A stretch of DNA of 35,258 nt, taken from an uncultured Alphaproteobacteria bacterium. GTDB lineage: Bacteria; Pseudomonadota; Alphaproteobacteria; HIMB59; GCA-002718135. The DNA lies in NCBI GenBank assembly GCA_902572735.1, contig CACGGX010000014.1:1-35258 (forward strand), given 5' to 3'. Below the pieces are notes generated by a model, which worked only from the letters and a program-made list of their open reading frames with translations, had not been told where the DNA came from and ran no database searches. The position numbers and the translations under genes were made by a program. Positions 7,943-18,430 of the stretch are shown here, in pieces; within the stretch, counting starts at the first letter, position 1; each line of letters opens with the position of its first letter.

Positions 7943-8485
7943 TTAAAAATGTTTTATTGATTCTTTAATATAATCATAGGCTGTATAGAGAGTTAGAATT
8001 CCAGCAATCCATAGAAAAGTCTTACCTAAATAAATAATAGATAATAAATTTAGATTACTCTCAGATAAAATAAGTAATCCAAGTGCAGCTAGTTGAAGAA
8101 AGGTTTTTGCTTTTGCAATTCTTGAAACTGGTATACTGATTTTTATCCCTGCTAAGTATTCCCTTAAACCTGATACTGTTATTTCTCTTAATAATATTAT
8201 AAGGGCTGGAATGGTATCCCAGTCTTTTATTACACCTTTAGAAGTTAAAATAAGAATAACTGCTGCTACTAATAATTTATCTGCAATTGGATCTAAAAAT
8301 GTTCCAAAATTTGTTACTTCATTTCTTAGCCTTGCTAAATAACCATCAAAGTAATCTGTTATTCCAGCTAAACAAAATAATATAAAGGCAATCCAGCCAA
8401 AGTATGGATTCGTAAGATATATACAAAGAACTATAATTGGGATTATAGCAATTCTAATTATAGTTAGAATATTTGATATATTCAT
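7943..8485 (-). CDS. pgsA: CDP-diacylglycerol--glycerol-3-phosphate 3-phosphatidyltransferase
   Basis: PgsA makes phosphatidylglycerol phosphate at the inner membrane, the precursor of the lipid donor that Lgt uses. The 180-residue protein has the CDP-alcohol phosphatidyltransferase signature DYFDGYLAR followed by GTFLDPIADKLL (about residues 43-74), and four or more hydrophobic segments. It sits between uvrC (27-base gap) and moaD (1-base gap) in a conserved alphaproteobacterial operon. Confidence 0.95.
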   Translation of the reverse strand: MNISNILTIIRIAIIPIIVLCIYLTNPYFGWIAFILFCLAGITDYFDGYLARLRNEVTNFGTFLDPIADKLLVAAVILILTSKGVIKDWDTIPALIILLREITVSGLREYLAGIKISIPVSRIAKAKTFLQLAALGLLILSESNLNLLSIIYLGKTFLWIAGILTLYTAYDYIKESIKHF

Positions 8486-8512
8486 TTCTATTCTTTGTAG
8501 ATGAAGAATTTT

Positions 8513-10345
8513 TTAAACGCTATGAAAATATTCATAAATTTTTGTTAGAATTGACTCAGGTATAGATTTAATCTCTTTTAATTCATCTAAACTAGCTAAT
8601 TTTAATTTTTCCACTGTACCAAAGTGTTTTTTTAAAATTTTCTTTCTTTCAGGACCTACTCCTTCTATTTCATCAAACACAGATCTGACACTCATTTTCG
8701 CTCTTTTTGATCGATGTGTTGTTATTGCAAATCTGTGCACTTCATCTCTAATATTTTGTAAAAAGTGAAGAATAGGATTATTTTCATTTAATCTATGTGT
8801 AAATTTATCATGTATCAGAATTTCTCTACCTGCATCTCTTTCCTCACCTTTTGCCATAGAGATAATTGGTATATCTATTTTTAAACTATCTAATACTTTT
8901 TTTGCAGAATTATATTGTCCTTTGCCTCCATCTATAAGCAATAAACTTGGCAAATCTAATTCGTCTTGAAATTTTGAATTATTAAATCTTCTAGTAAGCA
9001 TTTCTTTCATCATATAATAATCATCAACTTTATTTTTATTTTCTTCAAGATCAAATCTAATATTAAATTTTCTATAGTTTGATTTTATAAATCCATTTTG
9101 ATTATATGCAACCATTACACCTATAGGATGTTTTCCAAATGTATGACTATTATCGTAAGCTTCTATTTTTATAATTTCATATTTGAGTTTGAATATTTTT
9201 TTTATTTCTGCATTAAAATTATCAAAAGATTTAAGTTTATTTAATTTGATGTCTAAATTTATTTTAGAATTTTTTTCTGCAAATTTAAGTAAATTTTTTT
9301 TAGGTCCTTTTAATGGTTTAATGAATTTTGTTTTATCAAAATTTTTTCCTAAAATTTGTGAATTATTATTCTTATCAATAACTATATTAGTAATAATTAT
9401 TTCAGGAATATCTTTTTCTGCATAAAATATATTTAGGAAACCTAACATTATTTCCTCGTGATCTAATAAGTTGTCATGATCTGGAAAGAAAGCTTTGCCA
9501 CCATAAGATGTATTATTTCTAAAAAAACTTCCATAAATACATGTTTTGCCTTCATTTGATGTTATTGCAAAAATGTCAGCATTTTTTATATCCTTAATCT
9601 TAATTGAATTATTTTGTTCAATATGTCTTAAAGCTTTAAGTCTATCTCTTAAAGATGCTGCTAATTCAAAATTATTTTTTTTTGATGCTTTATACATTTG
9701 ATCTGTGAAATTTTTTTGTATTTTTTGAGAATTGCCACTACTTAGAAAATCATCTGCTGCCTCTATTAATTTTGAATAGGCTTCTTTCGTTATTTTTCCT
9801 CCACAAGGACCAGAACATCTTTTAAGATAATAATTGAAGCACAGTTTATTTCCTGCATTTACCTCTTTGTCAGTGCATGATCTTAAAAGAAATATTCGTT
9901 GTATTGTATTAATAGTTCTATTTACTGCATCTGGACTTGCAAATGGTCCATAATATCTACCTTTTTTCTTTCGAGGACCACGATGTTTCTCAATTCTAGG
10001 AAAATCATGTTCTGATGAAATAAATATATAAGGGAATGATTTATCGTCTCTTAACAGAACATTAAATCGAGGTTTATGTTTTTTAATTAAATTACATTCA
10101 AGTATGATTGCTTCTAACTCTGTATTTGTGACAAAGAAGTTCATTGATTTAGTTAGACTAACCATTCTTTGAATTCTTCTTGTTAGGTTATTTAAAGATA
10201 GATAATTCTTTACTCTATTAGATAATACTTTTGCTTTTCCAATATATAGAATGTTACCCTTTTCATCTTGCATTTGGTATACACCAGGTTGATTAGGTAA
10301 AGTTTTAGATGTAGCCTTAATAATCTCTTGTCCAGGAAGCGTCAT
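8513..10345 (-). CDS. uvrC: Excinuclease ABC subunit C
   Basis: UvrC makes the two incisions in nucleotide excision repair. The 610-residue length is normal. Domains in order are: the GIY-YIG nuclease (about 15-95, with PGVYQM and ILYIGKAKVL); the cysteine-rich region YYLKRCSGPCGG near 172-183; the UVR UvrB-binding segment (about 200-240); the RNase H-like nuclease with EAYDNSHTFGKHPIGVMV near 396; and a C-terminal helix-hairpin-helix (about 550-605, GVGPERKKILKKHFG). It is the first gene of the operon continuing into pgsA and moaDE. Confidence 0.97.
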   Translation of the reverse strand: MTLPGQEIIKATSKTLPNQPGVYQMQDEKGNILYIGKAKVLSNRVKNYLSLNNLTRRIQRMVSLTKSMNFFVTNTELEAIILECNLIKKHKPRFNVLLRDDKSFPYIFISSEHDFPRIEKHRGPRKKKGRYYGPFASPDAVNRTINTIQRIFLLRSCTDKEVNAGNKLCFNYYLKRCSGPCGGKITKEAYSKLIEAADDFLSSGNSQKIQKNFTDQMYKASKKNNFELAASLRDRLKALRHIEQNNSIKIKDIKNADIFAITSNEGKTCIYGSFFRNNTSYGGKAFFPDHDNLLDHEEIMLGFLNIFYAEKDIPEIIITNIVIDKNNNSQILGKNFDKTKFIKPLKGPKKNLLKFAEKNSKINLDIKLNKLKSFDNFNAEIKKIFKLKYEIIKIEAYDNSHTFGKHPIGVMVAYNQNGFIKSNYRKFNIRFDLEENKNKVDDYYMMKEMLTRRFNNSKFQDELDLPSLLLIDGGKGQYNSAKKVLDSLKIDIPIISMAKGEERDAGREILIHDKFTHRLNENNPILHFLQNIRDEVHRFAITTHRSKRAKMSVRSVFDEIEGVGPERKKILKKHFGTVEKLKLASLDELKEIKSIPESILTKIYEYFHSV

Positions 10346-10477
10346 TTTATCAATCGTAAATAATTATTTTTTCTTTAAATAGGAATTTTATAAAATTAAT
10401 AAATAACTAACAAGATTATTGTAGTTCATTTAATAATTAATTTAATGTAATTAAGAATAATATATTAAGGATTTATT

Positions 10478-12247
10478 ATGGCAAAAATGACAACTGAAGA
10501 GGCTTTTGTAAAAGTTTTACAAAAACACGGTATTCAACACGCATTTGGAATAATTGGTTCCGCGTTTATGCCAATATCAGACCTTTTTCCTAAAGCTGGA
10601 ATAACATTTTGGGATGTTGCTCATGAGTCAAACGGCGGAATTATGGCTGATGGCTATACCAGATCAACTGGTAAAATTGCAATGTGTATTGCTCAAAATG
10701 GACCTGGCATAACTGGCTTGGTTACACCTATAAAAACTGCTTTTTGGAATCATACCCCAATGCTCTTAGTTACTCCTCAAGCAGCTAATAAAACTATTGG
10801 TCAAGGAGGTTTCCAAGAAGTTGAGCAAATGAATTTATTTAAAGATATGGTGTGCTATCAAGAAGAAGTAAGAGATCCCTCCAGAGTTGCGGAAGTTTTA
10901 AATCGAGTTATTTCAAAAGCCATTAAAGGATCTGCTCCTGCTCAATTAAATATACCAAGAGATTTTTGGACTCAAGTTGTTGACATTGATCTGCCACCTA
11001 TAATTAAATTTGAAAGACCTGCAGGTGGAACAGAAGCAATTAAAGAAGCTGCTAATCTTTTATCTAATGCAAAATTCCCAGTCATTTTATCTGGTGCTGG
11101 AGTGATTTTAGCTGACGCTATTGATGATTGCAAAAAACTTGCTGAAAAATTAAGTGCTCCAGTTGCTTGCGGATACCAACACAATGATAGTTTTCCTGGC
11201 AAACATCCTCTTGCGGTTGGTCCTTTAGGTTACAATGGATCTAAAGCAGCAATGGAAATAATATCTAAGGCAGATGTAGTTCTCGCACTTGGCACAAGAT
11301 TAAATCCTTTCTCAACTTTACCAGGCTATGGAATAGATTATTGGCCAAAAAATGCGGATGTCATTCAAGTTGATATCAATTCCGATCGAATTGGTTTAAC
11401 AAAAAAAATAAGTGTTGGTATTTGTGGAGATGCAAAACTAGTTGCAGAACAAATTTTAGAAAACCTTACAACAAATGCAGGTGATAAAGATAGAAGAGAA
11501 AGAGAAGAGTTAATTCATAAGACAAAGTCAGCTTGGCTTCAAACATTAACTGGCCTTGATCATGAAGAAGATGATCCTGGCACATCTTGGAATAAAGATT
11601 CACGAGATAGGGAACCAGAGAAAATGTCACCAAGAATGGCATGGCGAGCTATTCAAGCAGGTCTTCCTGAAGATGCAATTATATCTAGTGATATAGGAAA
11701 TAATTGTGCAATTGGTAATGCTTATCCAACATTTGAGAATGGTAGAAAGTATTTAGCACCGGGTTTATTTGGACCATGTGGTTATGGTTTTCCATCAGTA
11801 ATTGGAGCAAAAATAGGTTGTCCAAATACACCAGTTGTAGGTTTTGCAGGTGATGGCGCATTTGGAATTAGTATGAGTGAAATGACTTCTTGTAATAGAG
11901 AAGGTTGGCCAAATATTACAATGATAATTTTTAGAAATTATCAATGGGGAGCGGAGAAAAGAAATACTACACTTTGGTATAATAATAATTTTGTTGGAAC
12001 AGAACTTGATCCTAAATTAAGCTATGCAAAGATTGCAGAAGCGTGTGGATTTAAAGGTATTAAAGTTCACACTCAAGAGGAACTAACAGAAGCTTTACAA
12101 CAATCTTGCAAGGATCAAATGGAAGGTATAACTACTTTTATAGAAGTGATGTTAAATCAAGAACTAGGAGAACCTTTTAGAAGAGATGCTATGAAAGCCC
12201 CAGTTGAAGTTGCTGGAATTGATCCTAAAGATACAGTAGTTCAATAA
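10478..12247 (+). CDS. xsc: Sulfoacetaldehyde acetyltransferase (ThDP enzyme)
   Basis: Xsc desulfonates sulfoacetaldehyde with phosphate, giving sulfite and acetyl phosphate, the convergence point for taurine and isethionate degradation. The 589-residue protein matches the Xsc-specific pattern rather than acetolactate synthase. Supporting stretches are AFGIIGSAFMPISDLFP near residues 22-38, TPQAANKTIGQGGFQEVEQM near 98-117, and INIPRDFWTQVVD. The catalytic Glu50 of ThDP enzymes and the cofactor motif GDGAFGIS ending in FRN (about 457-488) are present. A good AAGGA ribosome site precedes the ATG. Xsc needs a phosphotransacetylase, and a Pta-like gene lies at 33411. The stop abuts the stop of the convergent GMC dehydrogenase. 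Confidence 0.95.
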   Translation: MAKMTTEEAFVKVLQKHGIQHAFGIIGSAFMPISDLFPKAGITFWDVAHESNGGIMADGYTRSTGKIAMCIAQNGPGITGLVTPIKTAFWNHTPMLLVTPQAANKTIGQGGFQEVEQMNLFKDMVCYQEEVRDPSRVAEVLNRVISKAIKGSAPAQLNIPRDFWTQVVDIDLPPIIKFERPAGGTEAIKEAANLLSNAKFPVILSGAGVILADAIDDCKKLAEKLSAPVACGYQHNDSFPGKHPLAVGPLGYNGSKAAMEIISKADVVLALGTRLNPFSTLPGYGIDYWPKNADVIQVDINSDRIGLTKKISVGICGDAKLVAEQILENLTTNAGDKDRREREELIHKTKSAWLQTLTGLDHEEDDPGTSWNKDSRDREPEKMSPRMAWRAIQAGLPEDAIISSDIGNNCAIGNAYPTFENGRKYLAPGLFGPCGYGFPSVIGAKIGCPNTPVVGFAGDGAFGISMSEMTSCNREGWPNITMIIFRNYQWGAEKRNTTLWYNNNFVGTELDPKLSYAKIAEACGFKGIKVHTQEELTEALQQSCKDQMEGITTFIEVMLNQELGEPFRRDAMKAPVEVAGIDPKDTVVQ

Positions 12248-13852
12248 TTATTTCTGATCGTTAATAATTAAGTCTGATGCTTTCTCAGCAATCATCATAG
12301 TAGGGGCATTCGTATTACCAGATGTTATAGTTGGCATCACAGATGCATCAACAACTCTTAAGTTTTTTATTCCTTTTACTTTAAGATTATCACTTACAAC
12401 TGAATTTTCATCATTGCCCATTTTGCATGTACTTACTGGATGAAAAATAGTATTTGCAAATTTACCAGCTTCTTTTGATAGAGACTCATTATCTTTAAAT
12501 TGTATCCCAGGTCTATATTCTTCAGGTGCATAATTTTTAAATGCCTTTGATTCTAAAACAACTCTTCTTACAATTTTAATTGATTTTCCTGCAATTTCCC
12601 TATCTTCATCAGTAGATAAGTAGTTCATTTTTATTTGAGGATAAATTCTTGTATCTGAAGATTTAATTTCTATTGAACCTCTACTTGTCGGACGAATGTT
12701 TGTTATTGTAGGAGTGAATGCTGGAAATTTATGCAGTCCTGCTTTTCCTAAAAAATCAGTACTAGCTGGCGAGATATGAAATTGTAGATTAGGATTTTCT
12801 AAATACGAATCACTTTTTATAAACCCACACAAGTAACTGGCTCCAACTGTTAAGGGTCCTTTTTTATAAATTAAATAGCTTAATCCTGTTAAAAATTTTT
12901 TTGTAAAACTATGATATATGTCATTTAATGTCTCTAAGTTTTTAATTTTGTACACTGGTCTTAACATTAAATGATCAGTTAAATTTCTCCCAACACCATT
13001 AATTTCTTTTACAATACTAATATTATTTTCATTTAATAGTTTACCAGGACCAATACCTGAAGCTTGTAATATGTGAGGAGATCCAATTGTTCCTGCAGAC
13101 AATAAAACTTCTTTATTTACAGAATATGAAAATTCTTCATTGTTCTTCCATATATTTACATTTTTTACTTTTAAATTTTCAAAGGTTAAATTTTTAACAT
13201 GTGCCTTAGTTATAATTTTTAGATTTTTTCTATTTTTGATAGGATTTAAGAAAGCAACTGCAGCACTACATCTGTATCCTTTATCAATTGTCATAGGAAA
13301 ATAGCCCATTCCTTCATTGTCGCCATCGTTAAAGTCTTCATTTTTTTTATAACCAAACTCTTGAGATGCTTCTAAAAATAAATCCAATAATTTAAACTTT
13401 GATCTAATTTTCTCTACTTTGATAGGTCCGTTGGTACCATGAAATTCACTTTTAGAAATTCTGTAATCTTCAGATTTTTTAAAATATGGTAATACATCTT
13501 CCCAAGACCATCCAATATTACCTAATTGTCTCCAGTAATTGTAATCATTTGCATGACCTCTTATATATAACATCCCATTAATTGATGAACTTCCACCCAA
13601 TGTTTTCCCTCTAGGAATAAGCATTTTTCTATTATTACAAAATTTTTCTTCCTCAGTTGTAAAACACCAATCAGTTTTCGGATTATGCATTGTTTTAAAA
13701 TAACCACCTGGAATATGTATCCAAGGATTAGTGTCTTTTCCTCCAGCTTCAATTAAAAGTACTTTAATGTTTTCATTTTCAGTAAGTCTATTTGCTAATA
13801 TACAACCAGCTGTTCCAGCACCAATAATAATATAATCAAAGCTTTCATTCAT
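12248..13852 (-). CDS. GMC-family flavoprotein dehydrogenase (choline dehydrogenase-like; possibly isethionate dehydrogenase)
   Basis: A 534-residue FAD-dependent alcohol dehydrogenase. The N-terminal FAD motif GAGTAG is at 11-16, GMC signature 1 lies near residues 80-103 (RGKTLGGSSSINGMLYIRG), and signature 2 is GTIGSPHILQASGIGPG near 254-270. The catalytic His is in FHPVSTCKMG (His471), with the partner Asn in SGNTNAP (about 513-515). Annotation pipelines would call it BetA. Its position beside xsc raises the possibility of isethionate oxidation to sulfoacetaldehyde, since I recall isethionate dehydrogenase IseJ as a GMC-type enzyme. That is inference from context, and choline or another alcohol remains possible. 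Confidence 0.88.
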   Translation of the reverse strand: MNESFDYIIIGAGTAGCILANRLTENENIKVLLIEAGGKDTNPWIHIPGGYFKTMHNPKTDWCFTTEEEKFCNNRKMLIPRGKTLGGSSSINGMLYIRGHANDYNYWRQLGNIGWSWEDVLPYFKKSEDYRISKSEFHGTNGPIKVEKIRSKFKLLDLFLEASQEFGYKKNEDFNDGDNEGMGYFPMTIDKGYRCSAAVAFLNPIKNRKNLKIITKAHVKNLTFENLKVKNVNIWKNNEEFSYSVNKEVLLSAGTIGSPHILQASGIGPGKLLNENNISIVKEINGVGRNLTDHLMLRPVYKIKNLETLNDIYHSFTKKFLTGLSYLIYKKGPLTVGASYLCGFIKSDSYLENPNLQFHISPASTDFLGKAGLHKFPAFTPTITNIRPTSRGSIEIKSSDTRIYPQIKMNYLSTDEDREIAGKSIKIVRRVVLESKAFKNYAPEEYRPGIQFKDNESLSKEAGKFANTIFHPVSTCKMGNDENSVVSDNLKVKGIKNLRVVDASVMPTITSGNTNAPTMMIAEKASDLIINDQK

Positions 13853-13933
13853 AGTTTGTAAGAAATTTTAATTATTAAGTATATATTTGTTAAATTATTA
13901 TGTAACTAACTTTAAACAATTATAATTTCATTA

Positions 13934-14845
13934 GTGGATATATTAATTTTAATACTTGGCTTAGCAATTCTAGTTGTTGGAGCTGAAATTTTAATAAGAG
14001 GATCGGTTAGTTTTGGAAAAAAACTAAATATTTCTCTTTTTGCCATAGGTGTTGTAATAGTTGCAGCAGGTACTTCTCTTCCCGAACTTGCAAGTAGTAT
14101 TAACGCAGTCTTAAATAATCACTCAGATTTAGCCTTAGGTGCTGTTGTAGGAAGTAATATAGCAAATCTAATCTTAGTCATGGCAGCAACAACGATTATT
14201 GTACCAATAACAAACATTACCAATAACCAAATTAATCAGGCATGGATCAATATAGCTCTAGGTATTTGTTTGATAATTATGAGTTATTTTTATTTTAATT
14301 ATTTATTTGGAATTATATCTCTAATAGCATTGACTTTGATAATGTATTTTCAAATTAAAAAAGGATCTATACTTGTTGATGATATAGATAAGGATGAATA
14401 TTCAATATTTATTTCATTAATATTAATAATCTTTGGAATTATATTTTTAATTTATGGTTCAGATTTATTTGTAAATTCTGCAATCATTTTGGCTAAAAAA
14501 TTACAAGTTTCAGAAGCAGTGATAGGACTTTCGTTAATAGCTTTTGGAACTTCTCTACCTGAGTTGGTTATTGGCATAATGTCAGCATTAAAAAGAAAAG
14601 TAGATTTTGCATTAGGAAATATTTTAGGTTCAAACATTTATAATGTTCTCGGTGTTTTAGGTATAAGTTCATTTTTTGGAAATTTTGGAATGCCAGAAAT
14701 TTTAGCAACACAGGATTTATATTTTATGCTTTTAATTACCTTTGTTATTTTAATTTTTATGTTCATTTTTAAAAAACTTGGTAGGTTATATGGAAGTGTG
14801 GGTCTGATGTTATATTTAGGCTATATCTATTATATTTTTATCTAA
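13934..14845 (+). CDS. Calcium/sodium antiporter, CaCA superfamily (YrbG type)
   Basis: A 303-residue membrane antiporter with two inverted five-helix repeats. Each alpha-repeat carries the family motif: GTSLPELASS near residues 46-55 followed by GAVVGSNIANL, and GTSLPELVIG near 205-214 followed by GNILGSNIYNVLG. These acidic and serine/asparagine residues form the ion sites. The likely role is Na+-driven Ca2+ extrusion. The chosen start is GTG, giving a first helix beginning MDILILILG. It is followed after 6 bases by cysQ, so it probably heads the transcript antiporter-cysQ-cysD-cysNC, an unexpected lead gene for sulfur assimilation. Confidence 0.92.
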   Translation: MDILILILGLAILVVGAEILIRGSVSFGKKLNISLFAIGVVIVAAGTSLPELASSINAVLNNHSDLALGAVVGSNIANLILVMAATTIIVPITNITNNQINQAWINIALGICLIIMSYFYFNYLFGIISLIALTLIMYFQIKKGSILVDDIDKDEYSIFISLILIIFGIIFLIYGSDLFVNSAIILAKKLQVSEAVIGLSLIAFGTSLPELVIGIMSALKRKVDFALGNILGSNIYNVLGVLGISSFFGNFGMPEILATQDLYFMLLITFVILIFMFIFKKLGRLYGSVGLMLYLGYIYYIFI

Positions 14846-14851
14846 CAAAAT

Positions 14852-15655
14852 ATGAATTTAAATAACACAGAAGTTGTTTTAGATATTTTAAATATTGCCA
14901 TAGATGCAGGTAAAGAAATATTAAAAGTATACAAAAAAAATTTTAACGTAGATTTAAAAGCAGATAATTCACCAATCACAGAAGCAGACATTAATTCTAA
15001 TAATCTCATTAAAAAAAGATTGATAGAAATAGAAAAAAATATTCCCATTCTAACTGAAGAGAGTTTAGTCAATTGGGATACAAGAAAAGTATGGAAAAAA
15101 TATTGGCTTATTGATCCACTTGATGGAACTAAAGAATTTGTAAATAGAAATGGTGAATTTACTGTAAATATTTCATTAATTGAAAATAATTTACCCATTT
15201 TTGGAGTTATCTATGCGCCAGAGAAATCTTTATTGTATTATGGAATAAAAAATAATGGTTCCTACAAATTGATTACTCAAGATAATATAAATACACTTAG
15301 CGAATTTAAAAAAATCAATATTAATAATAATACCACTTCAAATATTAAAATTATTGGAAGCCGTTCACATTCAAATAAAGATTTTCAAATTTGGATTGAG
15401 AAAAATTTTTCACAATATGAGGTTATTTCAATTGGGAGCTCATTAAAGCTTTGTTTATTAGCAGAAGGAACTGCAGATATTTATCCTAGATTAGGTCCAA
15501 CCTCTGAATGGGATATTGCAGCAGGCCATATTATTTTAGAGGAAGCTGGCGGTAAATTAAAATCATTTGATAATACAGATATTTTGTACAATACTAAGGA
15601 GAATATAATTAATCCAAATTTTTTAGCTTACGGGAATGTTTCTAAACTAAATTAA
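14852..15655 (+). CDS. cysQ: 3'(2'),5'-bisphosphate nucleotidase
   Basis: An inositol monophosphatase-superfamily enzyme of 267 residues that dephosphorylates PAP (and PAPS), removing the inhibitory by-product of PAPS use. Metal-binding motifs are intact: SPITEAD near residues 39-45, LTEES near 67-71, DPLDGTKEF near 88-96, and EWDIAAGH near 217-224. DPLDGTKEF is the CysQ version of the motif. It lies one base before cysD, consistent with a PAPS-related role rather than inositol phosphate metabolism. Confidence 0.92.
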   Translation: MNLNNTEVVLDILNIAIDAGKEILKVYKKNFNVDLKADNSPITEADINSNNLIKKRLIEIEKNIPILTEESLVNWDTRKVWKKYWLIDPLDGTKEFVNRNGEFTVNISLIENNLPIFGVIYAPEKSLLYYGIKNNGSYKLITQDNINTLSEFKKININNNTTSNIKIIGSRSHSNKDFQIWIEKNFSQYEVISIGSSLKLCLLAEGTADIYPRLGPTSEWDIAAGHIILEEAGGKLKSFDNTDILYNTKENIINPNFLAYGNVSKLN

Positions 15656-15656
15656 T

Positions 15657-16556
15657 ATGAAACTATCACATATAGATAAACTAGAGTCTGAAAGTATACA
15701 TATAATAAGAGAGGTTGCGTCGGAATTTGACAATCCTGTAATGCTCTATTCAATTGGTAAAGACTCATCAGTAATGCTTCATTTGGCTCAAAAAGCATTT
15801 TATCCAAGCAAAATTCCTTTCAAGTTAATGCATATTGACACAACTTGGAAATTTAAGGAAATGATAAACTTTAGAGATGAAACTGCTAAGAAGTATAATT
15901 TAGACTTATTAGTTCATATTAACAAAGAAGGAGTTGCAAACAATATAAATCCTATTTCTAGTGGCTCAAAAATCCATACAGATGTAATGAAAACACAGTC
16001 ATTAATTCAAGCATTAGATAAATATCAATTTGATGCTGCATTTGGCGGTGCGAGAAGGGACGAAGAAAAATCACGAGCTAAAGAAAGAATTTTTTCATTC
16101 AGAGATAAAAAACATCGTTGGGATCCAAAAAATCAAAAACCAGAGCTTTGGAATTTGTTCAATACTAATATAGATAAAGGTGAAAGTGTTAGAGTTTTTC
16201 CATTATCTAATTGGACAGAAATAGATATTTGGCAATACATTTATCAGGAAAACATTCAACTTGTCCCGTTATATTTTTCCAAAATAAGATCAATTATAAG
16301 AAGAAATGATATGATGATTATGGTTGATGATGATCGTTTAAAAATTAAAGAAAATGAAAAAATAGAACAAAAAAAAGTAAGATTTAGAACATTGGGTTGT
16401 TATCCATTAACTGCCGCTGTGGAGTCTGATGCAACAACTGTTGAAGAAATCATCATTGAATTACTAGAGTCAAAATATTCAGAAAGACAAGGAAGACTAA
16501 TTGATAATGATCAAATTGGATCTATGGAGAAAAAAAAACAAGAAGGTTATTTTTAA
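15657..16556 (+). CDS. cysD: Sulfate adenylyltransferase subunit 2
   Basis: The catalytic subunit of ATP sulfurylase, forming adenylylsulfate from ATP and sulfate with the GTPase subunit CysN. The 299-residue protein has the PP-loop pyrophosphatase motif [10 protein letters not shown] at about 32-41, the [16 protein letters not shown] block near residues 124-139, and the C-terminal GRLIDND stretch. Its stop overlaps the cysNC start by one base (TAATG), the usual arrangement. All expected motifs are present. Confidence 0.96.
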   Translation: MKLSHIDKLESESIHIIREVASEFDNPVMLYSIGKDSSVMLHLAQKAFYPSKIPFKLMHIDTTWKFKEMINFRDETAKKYNLDLLVHINKEGVANNINPISSGSKIHTDVMKTQSLIQALDKYQFDAAFGGARRDEEKSRAKERIFSFRDKKHRWDPKNQKPELWNLFNTNIDKGESVRVFPLSNWTEIDIWQYIYQENIQLVPLYFSKIRSIIRRNDMMIMVDDDRLKIKENEKIEQKKVRFRTLGCYPLTAAVESDATTVEEIIIELLESKYSERQGRLIDNDQIGSMEKKKQEGYF

Positions 16557-18430
16557 TGGACATAGAAACTTTTTTTCAAAATCAAAATAATAAAAAACAA
16601 TTAAAAATTTTAACTTGTGGTTCTGTAGATGATGGTAAATCAACACTTATTGGCAGACTATTATTTGATTCAAAAAATATTTATAGTGATCAGTTAAGTC
16701 AAACTAAGATTGAAAGTGAAAAGTATGGCACACAAGGTAAGCAAATTGATTTAGCATTATTAATTGATGGCTTACAAGCTGAAAGAGAGCAGGGAATAAC
16801 TATAGATGTTGCTTATCGTTATTTTGAGACTAAAAAATGTAAATTTATTATTGCTGATACTCCTGGCCATGAGGAATACACACGCAATATGGTTACAGGA
16901 GCATCGAACTCAGATGTTGGAATTATATTAGTTGACGCAACTAAAGGTATTCTTGATCAAACTAAAAGACACACATTCATTTTATCTCTTCTTGGAATTG
17001 AAAATATTATAGTTGCAGTAAATAAAATGGATTTAATCAATTATGATGAAAAAAAATTTAAAGATATAATTTCTTCTTTTAAAAAATTTTCCAGTGAATT
17101 TAATTTTAATTTACAAAAGTTTATTCCAATATCTGCATTAGTTGGTGATAATGTATTTCAAAAAAATTCAAACATAACTTGGTACAATGAAAAATCTTTA
17201 ATAGATGAACTTGAAGAAATTAGTCTAAATGAACCTATAGAAGAAGAAATTTTTTCATTACCGGTTCAATTTGTTAATAGATCAAGCTCTGACTTTAGAG
17301 GATATAGCGGTACAATCACTTCAGGAAAAATAAAAGTTAATGATGAGGTGCAGGTTTTTTCAAGCAAAGAGAAAATTAAAATTATTAAAATATTAACTCC
17401 AAAAGGAGAGAGTGACTTTGCCATTAAAGGGCAAGCGGTAACACTAACATTAGATAAAGAAGTTGATATTTCTAGAGGTGATTTATTATGCTCTGTTAAA
17501 AATCATAATTATTTTTTATCTGATCAATTTGCATCCCATATTATTTGGATGAATAAAGAACAAATGATACCTGAAAGAAATTATATTTTTAAATTTCTAA
17601 ACTTTCAAACAATAGGAAAAATTACAGATTTAGTTCATAAAATAAATATTAATTCATTCGAAAAAATTGCTTCAAAATTTTTAAATCTGAATGAAATTGC
17701 ATATGTCAAAGTTGCTTTAAATAAAAATACAATTTTTAATGCCTATAAAAATAACAAAAAATTAGGAAGTTTCGTAATAATTGATCAATTCAATAATCAA
17801 ACTGTAGGTGCAGGTGTTATTGAGCATGAGCTGAGAAGAGCATCAAATATTTCATGGCATCAAATGTCAATAAATAAAAATTTGCGATCCTCTATTAACG
17901 GACAAAAGCCATGTGTTTTATGGTTTACAGGATTATCAGGGTCAGGAAAATCTACTATAGCTAATATAATCGAGCAAAAGTTGCACAAACTAGGAAAGCA
18001 TACTTACTTATTAGACGGTGACAATGTTAGACATGGATTAAATAAAGATTTAGGGTTTACTGATGTAGATCGTGTTGAAAATATAAGGAGAATTTCAGAA
18101 GTATCCAGATTAATGGTTGATGCTGGACTAATAACAATTGTTTCTTTTATTTCACCTTTTAAATCTGAAAGAAAAATGGCTCGTAGATTAGTAGAGATTG
18201 ATGAATTTATAGAAATATATGTTGATACCTCAATTGAGGAGTGTGAAAAAAGAGATCCAAAAGGTTTGTATAAAAAAGCTAGGTCTGGCAAATTAAAAAA
18301 TTTTACAGGGATTGACTCTAATTATGAAATACCGTCATCACCTGAAATTATTTTGGAAACAAAAATAAAATCTGCAGAAGAATTAGCAGATGAGGTGATC
18401 CTCTATTTAAAACAATATAATAAAATTTAA
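16556..18430 (+). CDS. cysNC: Bifunctional sulfate adenylyltransferase subunit 1 / adenylylsulfate kinase
   Basis: A 624-residue fusion. The CysN part (1 to about 440) is an EF-Tu-like GTPase with P-loop GSVDDGKST (22-30), the [12 protein letters not shown] switch near 100 and NKMD near 158, then beta-barrel domains. The CysC part (about 445-624) has P-loop GLSGSGKST near 460, [12 protein letters not shown], and the RARSGK-like loop [13 protein letters not shown]. It makes APS and phosphorylates it to PAPS. The fusion is common in alphaproteobacteria. No PAPS or sulfite reductase lies nearby. The 3' end overlaps the convergent HpsN-like gene by 4 bases. Confidence 0.96.
   Translation: MDIETFFQNQNNKKQLKILTCGSVDDGKSTLIGRLLFDSKNIYSDQLSQTKIESEKYGTQGKQIDLALLIDGLQAEREQGITIDVAYRYFETKKCKFIIADTPGHEEYTRNMVTGASNSDVGIILVDATKGILDQTKRHTFILSLLGIENIIVAVNKMDLINYDEKKFKDIISSFKKFSSEFNFNLQKFIPISALVGDNVFQKNSNITWYNEKSLIDELEEISLNEPIEEEIFSLPVQFVNRSSSDFRGYSGTITSGKIKVNDEVQVFSSKEKIKIIKILTPKGESDFAIKGQAVTLTLDKEVDISRGDLLCSVKNHNYFLSDQFASHIIWMNKEQMIPERNYIFKFLNFQTIGKITDLVHKININSFEKIASKFLNLNEIAYVKVALNKNTIFNAYKNNKKLGSFVIIDQFNNQTVGAGVIEHELRRASNISWHQMSINKNLRSSINGQKPCVLWFTGLSGSGKSTIANIIEQKLHKLGKHTYLLDGDNVRHGLNKDLGFTDVDRVENIRRISEVSRLMVDAGLITIVSFISPFKSERKMARRLVEIDEFIEIYVDTSIEECEKRDPKGLYKKARSGKLKNFTGIDSNYEIPSSPEIILETKIKSAEELADEVILYLKQYNKI

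Noticed and set aside
10346..10477. Search for a riboswitch or operator upstream of xsc
   Set aside because: The 132 bases are almost all A and T. Apart from a clear ribosome site I see no dyad or structured element with enough support.
10478..12247. Annotation as acetolactate synthase large subunit
   Set aside because: General ThDP features are shared, but the GSAFMPISDLFP and TPQAANKTIGQGGFQEVEQM patterns are those of sulfoacetaldehyde acetyltransferase. No ilvH-type small subunit follows.
13853..13933. Possible promoter elements between the GMC dehydrogenase and antiporter genes
   Set aside because: TATAAT occurs near 13921, but no convincing -35 element at proper spacing; too weak in AT-rich DNA.
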